The notes below the pieces were generated by a model. The model was not told where the DNA came from. It did no database searches and saw nothing but the letters and a program-made list of their open reading frames with translations. A stretch of 36,957 bases of DNA, from positions 64,921 through 101,877 of the forward strand of contig PKYZ01000932.1 of assembly GCA_003132865.1 (NCBI GenBank). Reading direction: 5' to 3'. The translations under genes and the position numbers were made by a program. This stretch comes from Bryobacterales bacterium (lineage in GTDB: Bacteria; Acidobacteriota; Terriglobia; Bryobacterales; Bryobacteraceae). Of the stretch, positions 1-6,718 are shown piece by piece (position 1 is the stretch's first letter; each line of letters opens with the position of its first letter).

Positions 1-1
1 G

Positions 2-1096
2 GGCAAGCCCAAGGAGTTGGACCCCGTTAAGGCGCCCCTCATTCGCCGAGCCTTTCAGCTTTATGCCTCCGGCTCCTGGTCGCTCAAAGACCTTTGTGGA
101 GAGCTTTACCGATCCGGGCTTCGCAACCGCCGCGGCGGAGTAGTCTCCAAAACCGGATTGTCCACAATCCTGAACAACCCCTTCTACATTGGCATCATTC
201 ACCTGATTCGCACCGGCGAGACATTTCGGGGTGTCCACGAACCCCTGATTGCAAAGTCTCTGTTTGATCGCGTGCGGCTTGTTTTGCAGGGGAAGGCCAT
301 GACGAAAACGCATGTGCATGATTTTCAATTCCGGCGCATTCTGAAATGCGGCGCTTGCGGCTACTCCCTCATCGGAGAGCGCCAAAAGGGCCACATCTAC
401 TATCGCTGCCACACCAAGGGGTGCCCAACGACCGGTGTCCGCGAAGAGGGGATCGATGCCGTCTTCTCCGGAGTTCTTGAGCCGCTTCGGTTCAATGAAG
501 ATGAACGGACAATACTTCTCGAAAAGCTTAAGGAAGTGCGTGAAGATCTCGCGAGACAATGGGAAGCCGAGACAAGCGCCAACCGGATGCGACTCAGCCA
601 ATTGCAGGAACGCTTTGAACGATTGACTGATGCCTACATCGACCGCCTGATCGACAAAGAGACTTTCGAGGCCAGGAAAGCAACTATCCTGATGGATCAG
701 AAGACACTACAGGAGAAAATCGACCAGCCTCGCGGCGCAGTTCTGGACCGGCTCTCAAAATTCCTCGAACTGGCGGGAGACGCGTATTTGCTGTACAAAA
801 CGTCATTGCCCGACGAAAAAGGGGATTTGGTCAAAATCATCACCTCGAACCGGTCCGTTACTGACAAAAACATAGCAGTGGCGCTGACAGATCCGTTTCT
901 GGATGTGGCAAATCGCAACATTTTTTCATACGGCTCCCCGTATCGGGACAGACCTCGAACTTTGGAAGCGTTGCTGAAGAAACTTATGGCGTGGTTCGTG
1001 GCGAACCCGATCGATCCATTCGAGACGGCACTGACGCTTCTCGATAAGTATAGTAAGGACATAAAGACGCTCAAGGAGGAGAAACTTGCCGCGTGA
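2..1096 (+). CDS. large serine recombinase, 3' part (5' end outside window)
   Basis: This is the DNA-binding part of a large serine site-specific recombinase, the enzyme class that integrates, excises or inverts DNA through a covalent serine-DNA intermediate. The frame is open to the left edge, so the first TTG at 17 is not a real start and the N-terminal catalytic resolvase domain lies outside the window. Counting from that TTG, residues 1-95 match the Recombinase domain (NNPFYIGI, HEPLI). A zinc ribbon follows with Cys111, Cys114, Cys131 and Cys136 (KCGAC, YRC). Residues about 165-240 form a charged helical region, probably the coiled coil. The stop codon lies inside a CTTGCC/GGCAAG hairpin. 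Decayed copies of the last 25-57 codons recur at 1856-1932 and 3934-4105. The family call is secure; whether the missing half is intact cannot be judged. Confidence 0.93.
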   Translation, partial: GKPKELDPVKAPLIRRAFQLYASGSWSLKDLCGELYRSGLRNRRGGVVSKTGLSTILNNPFYIGIIHLIRTGETFRGVHEPLIAKSLFDRVRLVLQGKAMTKTHVHDFQFRRILKCGACGYSLIGERQKGHIYYRCHTKGCPTTGVREEGIDAVFSGVLEPLRFNEDERTILLEKLKEVREDLARQWEAETSANRMRLSQLQERFERLTDAYIDRLIDKETFEARKATILMDQKTLQEKIDQPRGAVLDRLSKFLELAGDAYLLYKTSLPDEKGDLVKIITSNRSVTDKNIAVALTDPFLDVANRNIFSYGSPYRDRPRTLEALLKKLMAWFVANPIDPFETALTLLDKYSKDIKTLKEEKLAA

Positions 1097-1102
1097 GGCA
1101 AG
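1085..1102. repeat. CTTGCC/GGCAAG hairpin, copy 1
   Basis: Perfect six-base inverted repeat CTTGCC-GCGTGA-GGCAAG spanning the recombinase stop codon. Closely similar hairpins occur at 1915-1932, 3842-3857, 3907-3923, 4088-4105 and 6088-6105, each at the edge of a cargo block or of a recombinase remnant. The spacing and the repeated use at boundaries suggest a recombination or end site rather than a terminator, since no T run follows. That role is inference. Confidence 0.6.
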
Positions 1103-1157
1103 ATATGCGGGCCATCACGGATCTTGCGAAACTTTACGCGAGTGCTTTAATTAGCGG

Positions 1158-1766
1158 GTGAAACGCTATGCTTTCATTGATGTGCCGAATACCGCGAGTA
1201 CGACCCAGGACAATTTGGGATACGTTGTTGACTGGGGCAAGCTCTGTAAGTACCTACATGACACGTGGCAGTGTGACGGCATATTCTTTTACCCTGGTAT
1301 CGAGGTAGGCGATACGAAAATGGCTCAAGAGTTCGAAAGCTTGAGCAAGGACGGCTGCGTGGTCCGCGCCAAGACGATCATCGTCTATAAGAATCCCGAC
1401 AAGACCATACCAACGAAGTGCACGGGATGCGGCCGAGAAGGAGTAGTGGTGGTGCCGATGGGGTACCGGAAAAAGGCAAATTGCGATGTCGAGCTTACCG
1501 TGGACGCCCTCGAACTCGCCGGAGCAGATACGGACTTCATGATTTTTAGCGGCGACGGTGATTTTGGATATCTGATCGAAACAATCATCCAGCGCGGTGG
1601 GACCGTGAAGATCGTGTCCAACGCTAAGAAGTGGACTGATCCCGCCGGGCATGTGCGTTCGAGGTTCGCAAAGAAGCTCCGTGTAATGATTGCCGCGAAT
1701 CCAAAGACGCTCACGATGCTAGACTTGGCCAGGTGGCGGGACATCATCAAGAAGGAGATTGCATAG
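1158..1766 (+). CDS. NYN-domain (LabA/DUF88-like) putative ribonuclease
   Basis: A 202-residue protein with the PIN-like NYN fold, a metal-dependent RNase family found in RNA turnover and in toxin or defence settings. The acidic site is visible: Asp8 in FIDVPN, Asp110 and Asp117 in NCDVELTVDAL, and Asp133/Asp135 in FSGDGDFGYLI. An insertion around residues 82-100 carries a CTGC pair (Cys88, Cys91), which may bind metal only with partners elsewhere and is unusual. The GTG start at 1158 is the first start of the frame; no good Shine-Dalgarno precedes it, so the start is uncertain. The gene stands alone 61 bases after the serine recombinase stop and is followed by a hairpin. It looks like cargo carried next to the recombinase. 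Substrate unknown. Confidence 0.85.
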   Translation: MKRYAFIDVPNTASTTQDNLGYVVDWGKLCKYLHDTWQCDGIFFYPGIEVGDTKMAQEFESLSKDGCVVRAKTIIVYKNPDKTIPTKCTGCGREGVVVVPMGYRKKANCDVELTVDALELAGADTDFMIFSGDGDFGYLIETIIQRGGTVKIVSNAKKWTDPAGHVRSRFAKKLRVMIAANPKTLTMLDLARWRDIIKKEIA

Positions 1767-1784
1767 GAAGGACTCGGAATATGA

Positions 1785-1816
1785 AAACCGCCAGGCGGGT
1801 TAACGCGTGGCGGTTT
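1785..1816 (+). terminator. hairpin after NYN gene
   Basis: Perfect nine-base stem AAACCGCCA/TGGCGGTTT (1785-1793 with 1808-1816) 18 bases after the NYN stop. It is placed as a terminator, but no T run follows, so activity is uncertain. Confidence 0.5.
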
Positions 1817-1855
1817 CCTAATGACATTGGAATGATACACCTAACGTGCGCATGT

Positions 1856-1932
1856 CGTCAATGAGGGCTGTGGATAAGCATATCGGCAGCGAGAAGACGT
1901 TCAAGAAGGGGAAACTTGCCGCATGAGGCAAA
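1856..1932 (+). pseudogene. serine recombinase 3'-end remnant with hairpin copy 2
   Basis: About 75 bases clearly related to the last 25 codons of the recombinase at 2-1096: the stretches GAGAAGACG.TCAAGA and AAACTTGCCGC.TGAGGCAA are shared. It includes hairpin CTTGCC-GCATGA-GGCAAA at 1915-1932, with the stop-codon-like TGA in the same loop position. The match begins abruptly near 1856 and has no coding frame upstream, so it is a relic and not a gene. It closes the block holding the NYN gene. Confidence 0.7.
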
Positions 1933-2010
1933 GATTATCCATAGGAGCACAAAGAGCCCCCGGATAGGTTATCCGAGAGACTCTGGACTTCTGGGGCTGG
2001 TAGAGTCATC

Positions 2011-2646
2011 ATGATTGTAATATTGGAGCCTTGTGCTTTACGAAAAACAAACTCATACCCGATCTATATGAAGAAGTTTCTGGGTTCTCCCATGGGCGCG
2101 GTACTTGGCATCGGCGCATTCATTTCCCTATTCACTGCTATTCCACTCTTATTTATGGGGCAATGGTCTATTGTGATCGGAGGTCTCGCGCTTGCTCTGA
2201 TTGTCCCGTGGTGTTCTCTGTTAGCTTTTCTTCCGGCTTATGGATTGCGGGCAGCCGCAAAGAAACTTGCCGAAAAGAGGCAAAAGACGATTGTATATGC
2301 GCTTCTTTGGTGCGCGAGTGTTTATCAAAACGCGTTGATACTGCTTTATAGTTTCATCGTTTTTAACATTGCAAACAATCAGCTACATCCTGTTCTTTCC
2401 CTTTATTTCGGATTCGCGGTGGTGATGGGACCGCTCGCTTACATGGCCATGAAGGAAGATAAAATTAGCGGCTTCCAAAACGGAAGCTTTGTCGCTCTTT
2501 GGGACGCCGGAATTAGTTATATAATCCTTTTTGGCGCGTGGACGTTTTTCGGCTATATCCCAAATCTGATTATTGGTTTAATCATTATCGCGCCAATAGT
2601 TCTCGCGACATATCTAATACGAGTGGTAGCTTTACGACACGTCTAG
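2011..2646 (+). CDS. hypothetical six-helix membrane protein
   Basis: I do not recognise the family. The 211-residue product has six hydrophobic stretches of membrane-spanning length, at about residues 29-49, 51-77, 95-120, 128-150, 163-185 and 187-209, with a short basic loop (KKLAEKRQK) after the second. It is therefore probably an inner-membrane protein with most residues buried. The ATG at 2011 opens the frame; an internal ATG at 2068 (MKKFLGSP) would give a more typical N terminus, and neither has a clear ribosome-binding site. The gene is visibly AT-richer than the restriction and CRISPR genes further right, which fits recent acquisition. It lies just after a recombinase remnant and is convergent with another membrane-protein gene. 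Confidence 0.65.
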   Translation: MIVILEPCALRKTNSYPIYMKKFLGSPMGAVLGIGAFISLFTAIPLLFMGQWSIVIGGLALALIVPWCSLLAFLPAYGLRAAAKKLAEKRQKTIVYALLWCASVYQNALILLYSFIVFNIANNQLHPVLSLYFGFAVVMGPLAYMAMKEDKISGFQNGSFVALWDAGISYIILFGAWTFFGYIPNLIIGLIIIAPIVLATYLIRVVALRHV

Positions 2647-2728
2647 GTTCGGTGGGACCACCACGAAGTGCTCCATACACTTTTCGATGGCATCCAGCTC
2701 TCCTGTCTGGGGGCAATAGCAGACATTT

Positions 2729-3445
2729 TCAAAACAGAAAGGCGAACGCAATGAACGCCAACCCGACAAGGAATGAATAACCAATGACGGCAGGGGCATG
2801 CGTGATCAGCTTGGACTGTTTTTTCACTTTCTTGTCAAACGCCGTTAGTGCAATCTTGTTCTCCTCGATCAACGCTTTCCTCGCGGCGAAGTACTCTTCG
2901 AACGGCTTCATTTCAAGAAAGTGACTCCTCATGAGATTAAGGAGCGAGGCCATGCCCGATTGCTGTAGCGCAAGCGATTTTGTCAGATTGTTATTCTCTA
3001 CGGACAGGCGGTTAAGGAGATAGAGCACGCTCGCGATGATGCAGACGGCCAGCAGCCCCATACCGAAGTCCAGCGCAATCGTTCCCTTGAAGAAGGTGGG
3101 GTAGGCAGCCCGCACGGAGATGACCGCGCCGATCAACGTAAGTGAGAGTGTCGCGAGCGTCAGGAAGAAATTCCTCGACGCATTAATGTTCTGCATCAAG
3201 AGATCGCTGATCTGCTTCGTGATGCGTTCGTACATTGAGATGAGTTGCCTTTCCTCCTCGGCATACTGCGCACCTCCTTGAATGAACTCGTTGGCGATGC
3301 GGGGGAGTTTTGCTATCAACGCCTTCATCTGATCCTCGGTAAGACCCAACTCCTTTAAGAAGTCAAAATCGCCAGAAGGCATTTCGCCCTCGGTTCCATG
3401 AGCCGTCTTCTCGATAAAATCCTTCAAATCATCGTTCATCTCCAT
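2729..3445 (-). CDS. hypothetical membrane protein with helical cytosolic part
   Basis: Unrecognised. Read from ATG at 3445 the protein has about 238 residues. The N-terminal ninety residues are charged and helical (DFLKELGLTEDQMKAL), followed by two close transmembrane segments (NFFLTLATLSLTLIGAVIS and a second about 15 residues later), a charged linker rich in Glu and Lys, and a C-terminal hydrophobic segment ending AFIAFAFLF. The frame can be extended to a GTG at 3502, and another ATG lies at 3439; I chose 3445 because the following sequence is hydrophilic and starts like a soluble domain. It is convergent with the six-helix protein and lies in the same block between recombinase remnants. 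Small soluble-plus-membrane proteins like this are common in anti-phage cargo, but no function can be assigned. Confidence 0.65.
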   Translation of the reverse strand: MEMNDDLKDFIEKTAHGTEGEMPSGDFDFLKELGLTEDQMKALIAKLPRIANEFIQGGAQYAEEERQLISMYERITKQISDLLMQNINASRNFFLTLATLSLTLIGAVISVRAAYPTFFKGTIALDFGMGLLAVCIIASVLYLLNRLSVENNNLTKSLALQQSGMASLLNLMRSHFLEMKPFEEYFAARKALIEENKIALTAFDKKVKKQSKLITHAPAVIGYSFLVGLAFIAFAFLF

Positions 3446-3543
3446 GGCAATTCGTGAGGAAACTATAATCCCAATCCGTCTCAACGTAAAGACAGAAATC
3501 ACCGGTGGCCACGGGGAGGCGATGTCTCGTCTTCAGCACTGAG

Positions 3544-3571
3544 TTGCCACACCACATTTCAGATATATAGT
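3544..3571 (+). promoter_or_regulatory. putative sigma70-type promoter of recombinase leader ORF
   Basis: TTGCCA at 3544-3549 and TATAGT at 3566-3571, spaced 16 bases. The same layout (TTGTTA, 16 bases, TATAGT) recurs at 6127-6154 in front of a second copy of the downstream sequence, while the spacer differs. Conservation of the hexamers across two copies supports a real promoter. Confidence 0.55.
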
Positions 3572-3603
3572 TCGGTGTGCCAAAGGCCGACCGACCAAAA
3601 TCG

Positions 3604-3780
3604 ATGGGAGATCTCTACCCGCATCTCACCCCGGAAGAGCTCGCGGAAGCTGACCAGAATCTTGAGGCGTGCATCACGTTCGCGTGGCGCGTCTGGGAGC
3701 GTCTCGAAACTGATCCAGAAGCGTACGAGGCGATGTGCAAGCTGCTGGAAGAGCAACGGGCAGAGGATCGCGAGGATTAA
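3604..3780 (+). CDS. small ORF of the kind that precedes serine recombinases
   Basis: A 58-residue acidic helical protein beginning MGDLYPHLTPEELAEA and continuing with WRVWERLETDPEAYEAM. I recall short proteins of this type (LYPHL..EEL motif, then a DPEAY motif) lying directly upstream of serine recombinase genes in acidobacteria; their role is unknown. The ATG at 3604 is preferred because family members start just before the LYPHL motif; an in-frame GTG at 3577 would add nine residues. The recombinase that should follow is missing: after the stop come a terminator and then only the last part of a recombinase (3934-4105). A broken copy of the start of this ORF is at 6160-6215. Confidence 0.6.
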   Translation: MGDLYPHLTPEELAEADQNLEACITFAWRVWERLETDPEAYEAMCKLLEEQRAEDRED

Positions 3781-3841
3781 CCCCTTGTCGCTTCCGGCGA
3801 AGTTCGAGTCCTGTCAGGAATCGAGCGCAAGGGGACGCAAC

Positions 3842-3857
3842 TTGCCGCAAACGGCAA
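3842..3857. repeat. TTGCCG/CGGCAA hairpin, copy 3
   Basis: TTGCCG-CAAA-CGGCAA, a perfect six-base stem with a four-base loop. It shares the TTGCC core of the boundary hairpins and lies between the small ORF and the decayed recombinase tail. Confidence 0.45.
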
Positions 3858-3871
3858 CTCCCGCGAACACG

Positions 3872-3900
3872 AAATAACACTGATGGGATCAGTGTTATTT
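3872..3900 (+). terminator. strong 13-bp hairpin terminator
   Basis: Perfect inverted repeat of 13 bases (3872-3884 with 3888-3900) with a GGG loop; core AACACTGAT/ATCAGTGTT. The AT ends give A and T runs on both sides, so it could stop transcription in either direction. It lies 91 bases after the small ORF stop. Confidence 0.65.
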
Positions 3901-3906
3901 TGCAAT

Positions 3907-3923
3907 CTTGCCACTTTGGCAAG
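3907..3923. repeat. CTTGCCA/TGGCAAG hairpin, copy 4
   Basis: CTTGCCA-CTT-TGGCAAG, a perfect seven-base stem with a three-base loop. It begins seven bases after the terminator and eleven bases before the decayed recombinase tail, so two boundary hairpins bracket the terminator. Confidence 0.5.
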
Positions 3924-3933
3924 TTTCTCGGCC

Positions 3934-4105
3934 TTGCTCCCCGTATCGGGACAGACCTCGAACTTTGGAAGCGATGCTGAAGAAATTGATGGCATGGTTC
4001 GTGGCGAACCCGACCGTCTCGTTTGAGACGACGTTGACGCTTCCCGGTAAGGATAGCAACAGTGAGAAGACGCTCAAGAGGGGGAATCTTGCCGCATGAG
4101 GCAAG
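3934..4105 (+). pseudogene. serine recombinase 3'-end remnant with hairpin copy 5
   Basis: About 170 bases matching 941-1102, the last 52 codons of the recombinase at the left edge. In the same frame it still reads SPYRDRPRTLEAMLKKLMAW, followed by diverged residues and the ending NLAA. The hairpin CTTGCC-GCATGA-GGCAAG (4088-4105) again spans the stop codon. The match to the full copy starts near 3934, inside what would be the middle of the gene, so nearly the whole recombinase has been deleted between the small ORF and this tail. Confidence 0.75.
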
Positions 4106-4131
4106 TTATCCCGCGTACTCTCGGATGTCGC

Positions 4132-4521
4132 TCATTTTAGCCCCGTCCAATCCAAAATCCACCCGGTTACAAGAAAGCAGATCGGATAGAGGACTACAGT
4201 ACACGCCGCATGAAAGGCGTCGCTGATAAAAACATCTGGACCCCATATCAGCCCGACGATAAACAAGATTCCAAAGTACAACGTATTGTAAAGCACGCTA
4301 CCCAACAACCCCCAGCGTCCCAAGAGGGCGTACAAGATAGCAACGGCGAATATCACGACAATAAACGCTATCACCCATAATGCATGGGCAGACAGGAAGA
4401 CTAAGAGGGCGGACCAGAGGAGGTGAGCTACCTGCCTCATATCATCTTCCACGCCTTTATTGATGGAATCCACAATCTGTTTAAAAGCACCTGGTCCAAG
4501 TACGAATGAAGAAGTTGCCAT
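4132..4521 (-). CDS. hypothetical small membrane protein
   Basis: Unrecognised, 129 residues from ATG at 4521 (the frame can be extended to 4557). A short soluble N terminus (FKQIVDSINKGVEDDM) is followed by a long hydrophobic stretch able to cross the membrane twice (LLVFLSAHALWVIAFIVVIF), then further segments around YFGILFIVGLIWG and LYPICFLVTGWIL, giving three or four helices. There is no clear ribosome-binding site. It starts 26 bases from the boundary hairpin at 4105 and ends the block to its left; its 5' end faces the divergent gene at 4607. Probably cargo of unknown function. Confidence 0.55.
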   Translation of the reverse strand: MATSSFVLGPGAFKQIVDSINKGVEDDMRQVAHLLWSALLVFLSAHALWVIAFIVVIFAVAILYALLGRWGLLGSVLYNTLYFGILFIVGLIWGPDVFISDAFHAACTVVLYPICFLVTGWILDWTGLK

Positions 4522-4606
4522 AAGCAGGAAGATACAGCGCGGCTCGCAATCGGTCAACGGAGGTCAGTGCTTTGTATTTGATAACGGGTTGGGGTAAAAT
4601 ACCTTT

Positions 4607-5002
4607 ATGGATTTGCAAGAAATGAACGATAAGGTGAGAGGCGAGATGGACACGCTGAGGCCAGCCGACTTGTCGGAGCAAGAACAGGGCGTTTGGCTCG
4701 CATCCTTCAATGCGATAAGACTAGCCGATCTCTCCAAGGGCGAACTGTTAGGCGCTGAGGTTGTTGCAATGCAGGCAACTGCACAGGCACTGTTATCAGC
4801 CCATTGCGAGCCAAGCCCTTCTTCTGCAGTAAGTGCTGATAATAACGTTATCACTCTTACGTGTTCGAATCCCAATTCTGATACGAACGAATTCTTGACT
4901 GGGAAACGGACGGCGTTCCCGCTCTGGGATTTTAGCGTGACGAGCATTACCGCTCCTAATGGAGTGCACGAAAAACTCGTCTTCAAAAGGCGGGCGGGTT
5001 AA
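4607..5002 (+). CDS. hypothetical protein, 131 aa
   Basis: Unrecognised. The N-terminal half is acidic and helical (LRPADLSEQEQGVWLASF), the C-terminal half has short beta-like stretches with polar turns (NNVITLTCSNPNSDTNEF). There is no signal peptide or membrane helix. The ATG at 4607 is the first start of the frame and is preceded by a GGGG 13 bases away, a weak ribosome-binding site. It is divergent from the small membrane protein at 4132-4521 and convergent with the pair at 5015-5999. Base use is similar to the neighbours in this cargo block. It could be a real but orphan gene; coding support is mainly frame length and sensible composition. Confidence 0.5.
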   Translation: MDLQEMNDKVRGEMDTLRPADLSEQEQGVWLASFNAIRLADLSKGELLGAEVVAMQATAQALLSAHCEPSPSSAVSADNNVITLTCSNPNSDTNEFLTGKRTAFPLWDFSVTSITAPNGVHEKLVFKRRAG

Positions 5003-5014
5003 TATCGCGCGAAT

Positions 5015-5581
5015 TCATCTGCGTGGAACACTTATTGCGGATGAAGTGGTGTTGGTCGTTGTCATTGGTTGCTGTATAGATGAATCACTGCCTAGGGAAT
5101 CGAGCGGCAAGTTTAGTACGGGATGAAATGCCAAGAGGATAGAGATTCCTGCCACGATTAGTATCGGAATCAATATCCCAATCCACGCCAATGGGATCTT
5201 CTTCAGGTTCCATTTATTAATCAGCGCGAAAAGGAATGCCATAATAAAAACGCTACAGAGCGTCATGGCAAGCATAAACAACACGGCCTGCATTAAAGAG
5301 GTCACTTTCGAGAAGATGCTGATGTTCGTGGAAACGAAGGTGAGCACAACGACGAAGATCGAAAGGACCTCCATTACTCTCACCTCTCTGTCTGAGAGCT
5401 TTTTGTCGAACTTGTCTTCTAGATCCTTGGCCTTTTGGTCGAGGAGTTTCTGTAATCGCGTGAACGCTTCGGCATCAACCGAAATGCCCGGAGGTTGGTT
5501 TTGTTGGCCAGCAGTAGCGACTTGAGGAGTTGCCGGTTGTTGCGCCTCTTGCTGTCGTTCTTTGGTGTGTGAAGTTGGCAT
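5015..5581 (-). CDS. two-helix membrane protein with coiled coil
   Basis: About 188 residues from ATG at 5581; a longer start at 5650 would overlap the upstream gene and is less likely. The N-terminal part is rich in Gln and Pro, then comes a likely coiled coil (FTRLQKLLDQKAKDLEDKF), and after it two or three membrane helices (VLSIFVVVLTF; VLFMLAMTLCSVFIMAFLF; IPLAWIGILIPILIVAGI). The C terminus is a polar Ser/Thr tail. It begins 14 bases after the stop of the beta-rich protein at 5595-5999, so the two are probably one operon and may act together, for example as a sensor and a membrane effector. That pairing is inference; no known family is recognised. Confidence 0.6.
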   Translation of the reverse strand: MPTSHTKERQQEAQQPATPQVATAGQQNQPPGISVDAEAFTRLQKLLDQKAKDLEDKFDKKLSDREVRVMEVLSIFVVVLTFVSTNISIFSKVTSLMQAVLFMLAMTLCSVFIMAFLFALINKWNLKKIPLAWIGILIPILIVAGISILLAFHPVLNLPLDSLGSDSSIQQPMTTTNTTSSAISVPRR

Positions 5582-5594
5582 TGGTATGGGCGCA

Positions 5595-5999
5595 TTACAT
5601 ATCCAAACAAAGAAATGTGATCGTCGCTTGAACCGGAGAGCTTGGAGCATTGTTGATCGCGTTGCATTTCACTGAAACGTACAACCGCTTTAGGTGGTTG
5701 TTGCCTATTATGTCAGGTGGAAGCAGAGCGACGTTATTGAGTAAATTATATGGCGTGTCAGTAGACGCCCCCAGCGGATTGCGAAAATTCGTCAGTGTGA
5801 TTGTCGCGGTCTTTGTTTGAGGATTGTAAGTCGATGCAACCGCGGGTGCGGTTCCCGGAGTAAATCCAGGCGGGAAGTTGAAATCGAAAACGAGGCCAGC
5901 GAAGGCGATGCGTAATATTAGACCGGTTACATTAAAGGTTCCCGAGTAAACGATTTGGTAGTTTCCGTCCCAGGCGATGATTGGACTCGAAGCAAGCAT
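5595..5999 (-). CDS. beta-rich protein, DUF6864-like
   Basis: A 134-residue protein with alternating hydrophobic residues typical of a beta sandwich (YQIVYSGTFNVTG, GLVFDFNF, ATITLTNFRNPLGAS, KRLYVSVKCNA). The order of an initial SGT motif, an FxF motif, an L-NF-NPLG motif and a late LYVS strand resembles what I remember of the DUF6864 family, whose function is unknown. The ATG at 5999 has no obvious ribosome-binding site. It is the first gene of a probable two-gene unit with the membrane protein at 5015-5581, placed between two copies of recombinase remnants. The DUF name should be treated as tentative. Confidence 0.55.
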   Translation of the reverse strand: MLASSPIIAWDGNYQIVYSGTFNVTGLILRIAFAGLVFDFNFPPGFTPGTAPAVASTYNPQTKTATITLTNFRNPLGASTDTPYNLLNNVALLPPDIIGNNHLKRLYVSVKCNAINNAPSSPVQATITFLCLDM

Positions 6000-6087
6000 G
6001 GTGATGTTGCGAGGATGTTATAACTATTTTCAACATTATAGACCTCCATCACATCGTTTGTCACTTAGTCGGGGACAGGCATAGATT

Positions 6088-6105
6088 CTTGCCGTTATCG
6101 GCAAG
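6088..6105. repeat. CTTGCCG/CGGCAAG hairpin, copy 6
   Basis: CTTGCCG-TTAT-CGGCAAG, a perfect seven-base stem with a four-base loop. It is the rightmost member of the boundary hairpin set and stands 21 bases before the second copy of the recombinase promoter. Confidence 0.55.
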
Positions 6106-6126
6106 GTTTGAGTCCGGCACCGCCCA

Positions 6127-6154
6127 TTGTTAGAATATTTGGCGGATATATAGT
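6127..6154 (+). promoter_or_regulatory. second copy of recombinase-type promoter
   Basis: TTGTTA (6127-6132), 16 bases, TATAGT (6149-6154). The sequence from the -10 onward is shared with 3566-3600, whereas the spacer is not, apart from its last four bases GATA. Confidence 0.45.
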
Positions 6155-6159
6155 TCGGT

Positions 6160-6215
6160 GTGCCAAAGGCCGACCGATCAAAGCAATAAGAAATCTCTAC
6201 CCGGACCTCATGTAC
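6160..6215 (+). pseudogene. decayed start of recombinase leader ORF
   Basis: Matches 3577-3633. The GTG frame stops at a TAA at 6187, the position of the start ATG is ATA at 6186, and one base has been lost between them. The following codons still spell NLYPDL, corresponding to DLYPHL in the intact copy. The similarity fades after about 6215. No recombinase follows. Confidence 0.6.
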
Positions 6216-6241
6216 GCCCGGTTACGGAGATTAATAGGAGC

Positions 6242-6282
6242 ACAGAGAGCTCCGTGGGCATAAACCCAACGGAGCTCTCTGT
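6242..6282. terminator. 14-bp perfect hairpin
   Basis: 6242-6255 pairs perfectly with 6269-6282 (core GAGAGCTCCG), and inner GGG/CCC can extend the stem. No T run follows on either side. The left arm is preceded by ATAGGAGCACA, which also occurs after the remnant at 1941, so this may be an element end structure rather than a terminator. From here to the methyltransferase start at 6719 I see no other gene or clear signal. Confidence 0.45.
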
Positions 6283-6718
6283 TATGAGCATGGAACGGAT
6301 CGCTATAAGCGCCCCTGCTCACCGTAATGTATTGTGTCCGATTTTGTTTCCCCCTGCAAATGCCTCCCTCGTATGTTCCAACTGCCGCACGTCATTTATG
6401 GCATCTCTCCTGCTAGATATAACGCATTGAGCTTCGCCGTGAGCGGACACGTAGAGCGTGGCAACCGTACGAAGCGCGATTCGGCTGGTAGCCAGGCCCC
6501 GCCCCGGGTGGCTGGGCGGAGCAACGGGAAAGGAGTTCGATCGCTGGCCTGGGCCTGGATTCGTCTGCCATTTGCCGTCCCGAGACTTGCGTTTGGCCGC
6601 AAGATGTGCATCGACTCCCTGGTTTGCGGTATCATCGCCTTGTGCGACGCTACATCCTACTGACCCGCAAGAGTTTACCGATTTACGCAGGAGACGTGCC
6701 AGACCGAGGTGGGATCGT

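Noticed and set aside
1085..6105. Integron attC sites
   Set aside because: The repeated hairpins lack the RYYYAAC/GTTRRRY core and the longer imperfect stem of attC, and no integron-type integrase is near.
6458..6718. 87-codon N-terminal extension of the methyltransferase
   Set aside because: Composition is unlike the gene, no homologous motif is seen, and TTG at 6719 has a good ribosome-binding site.
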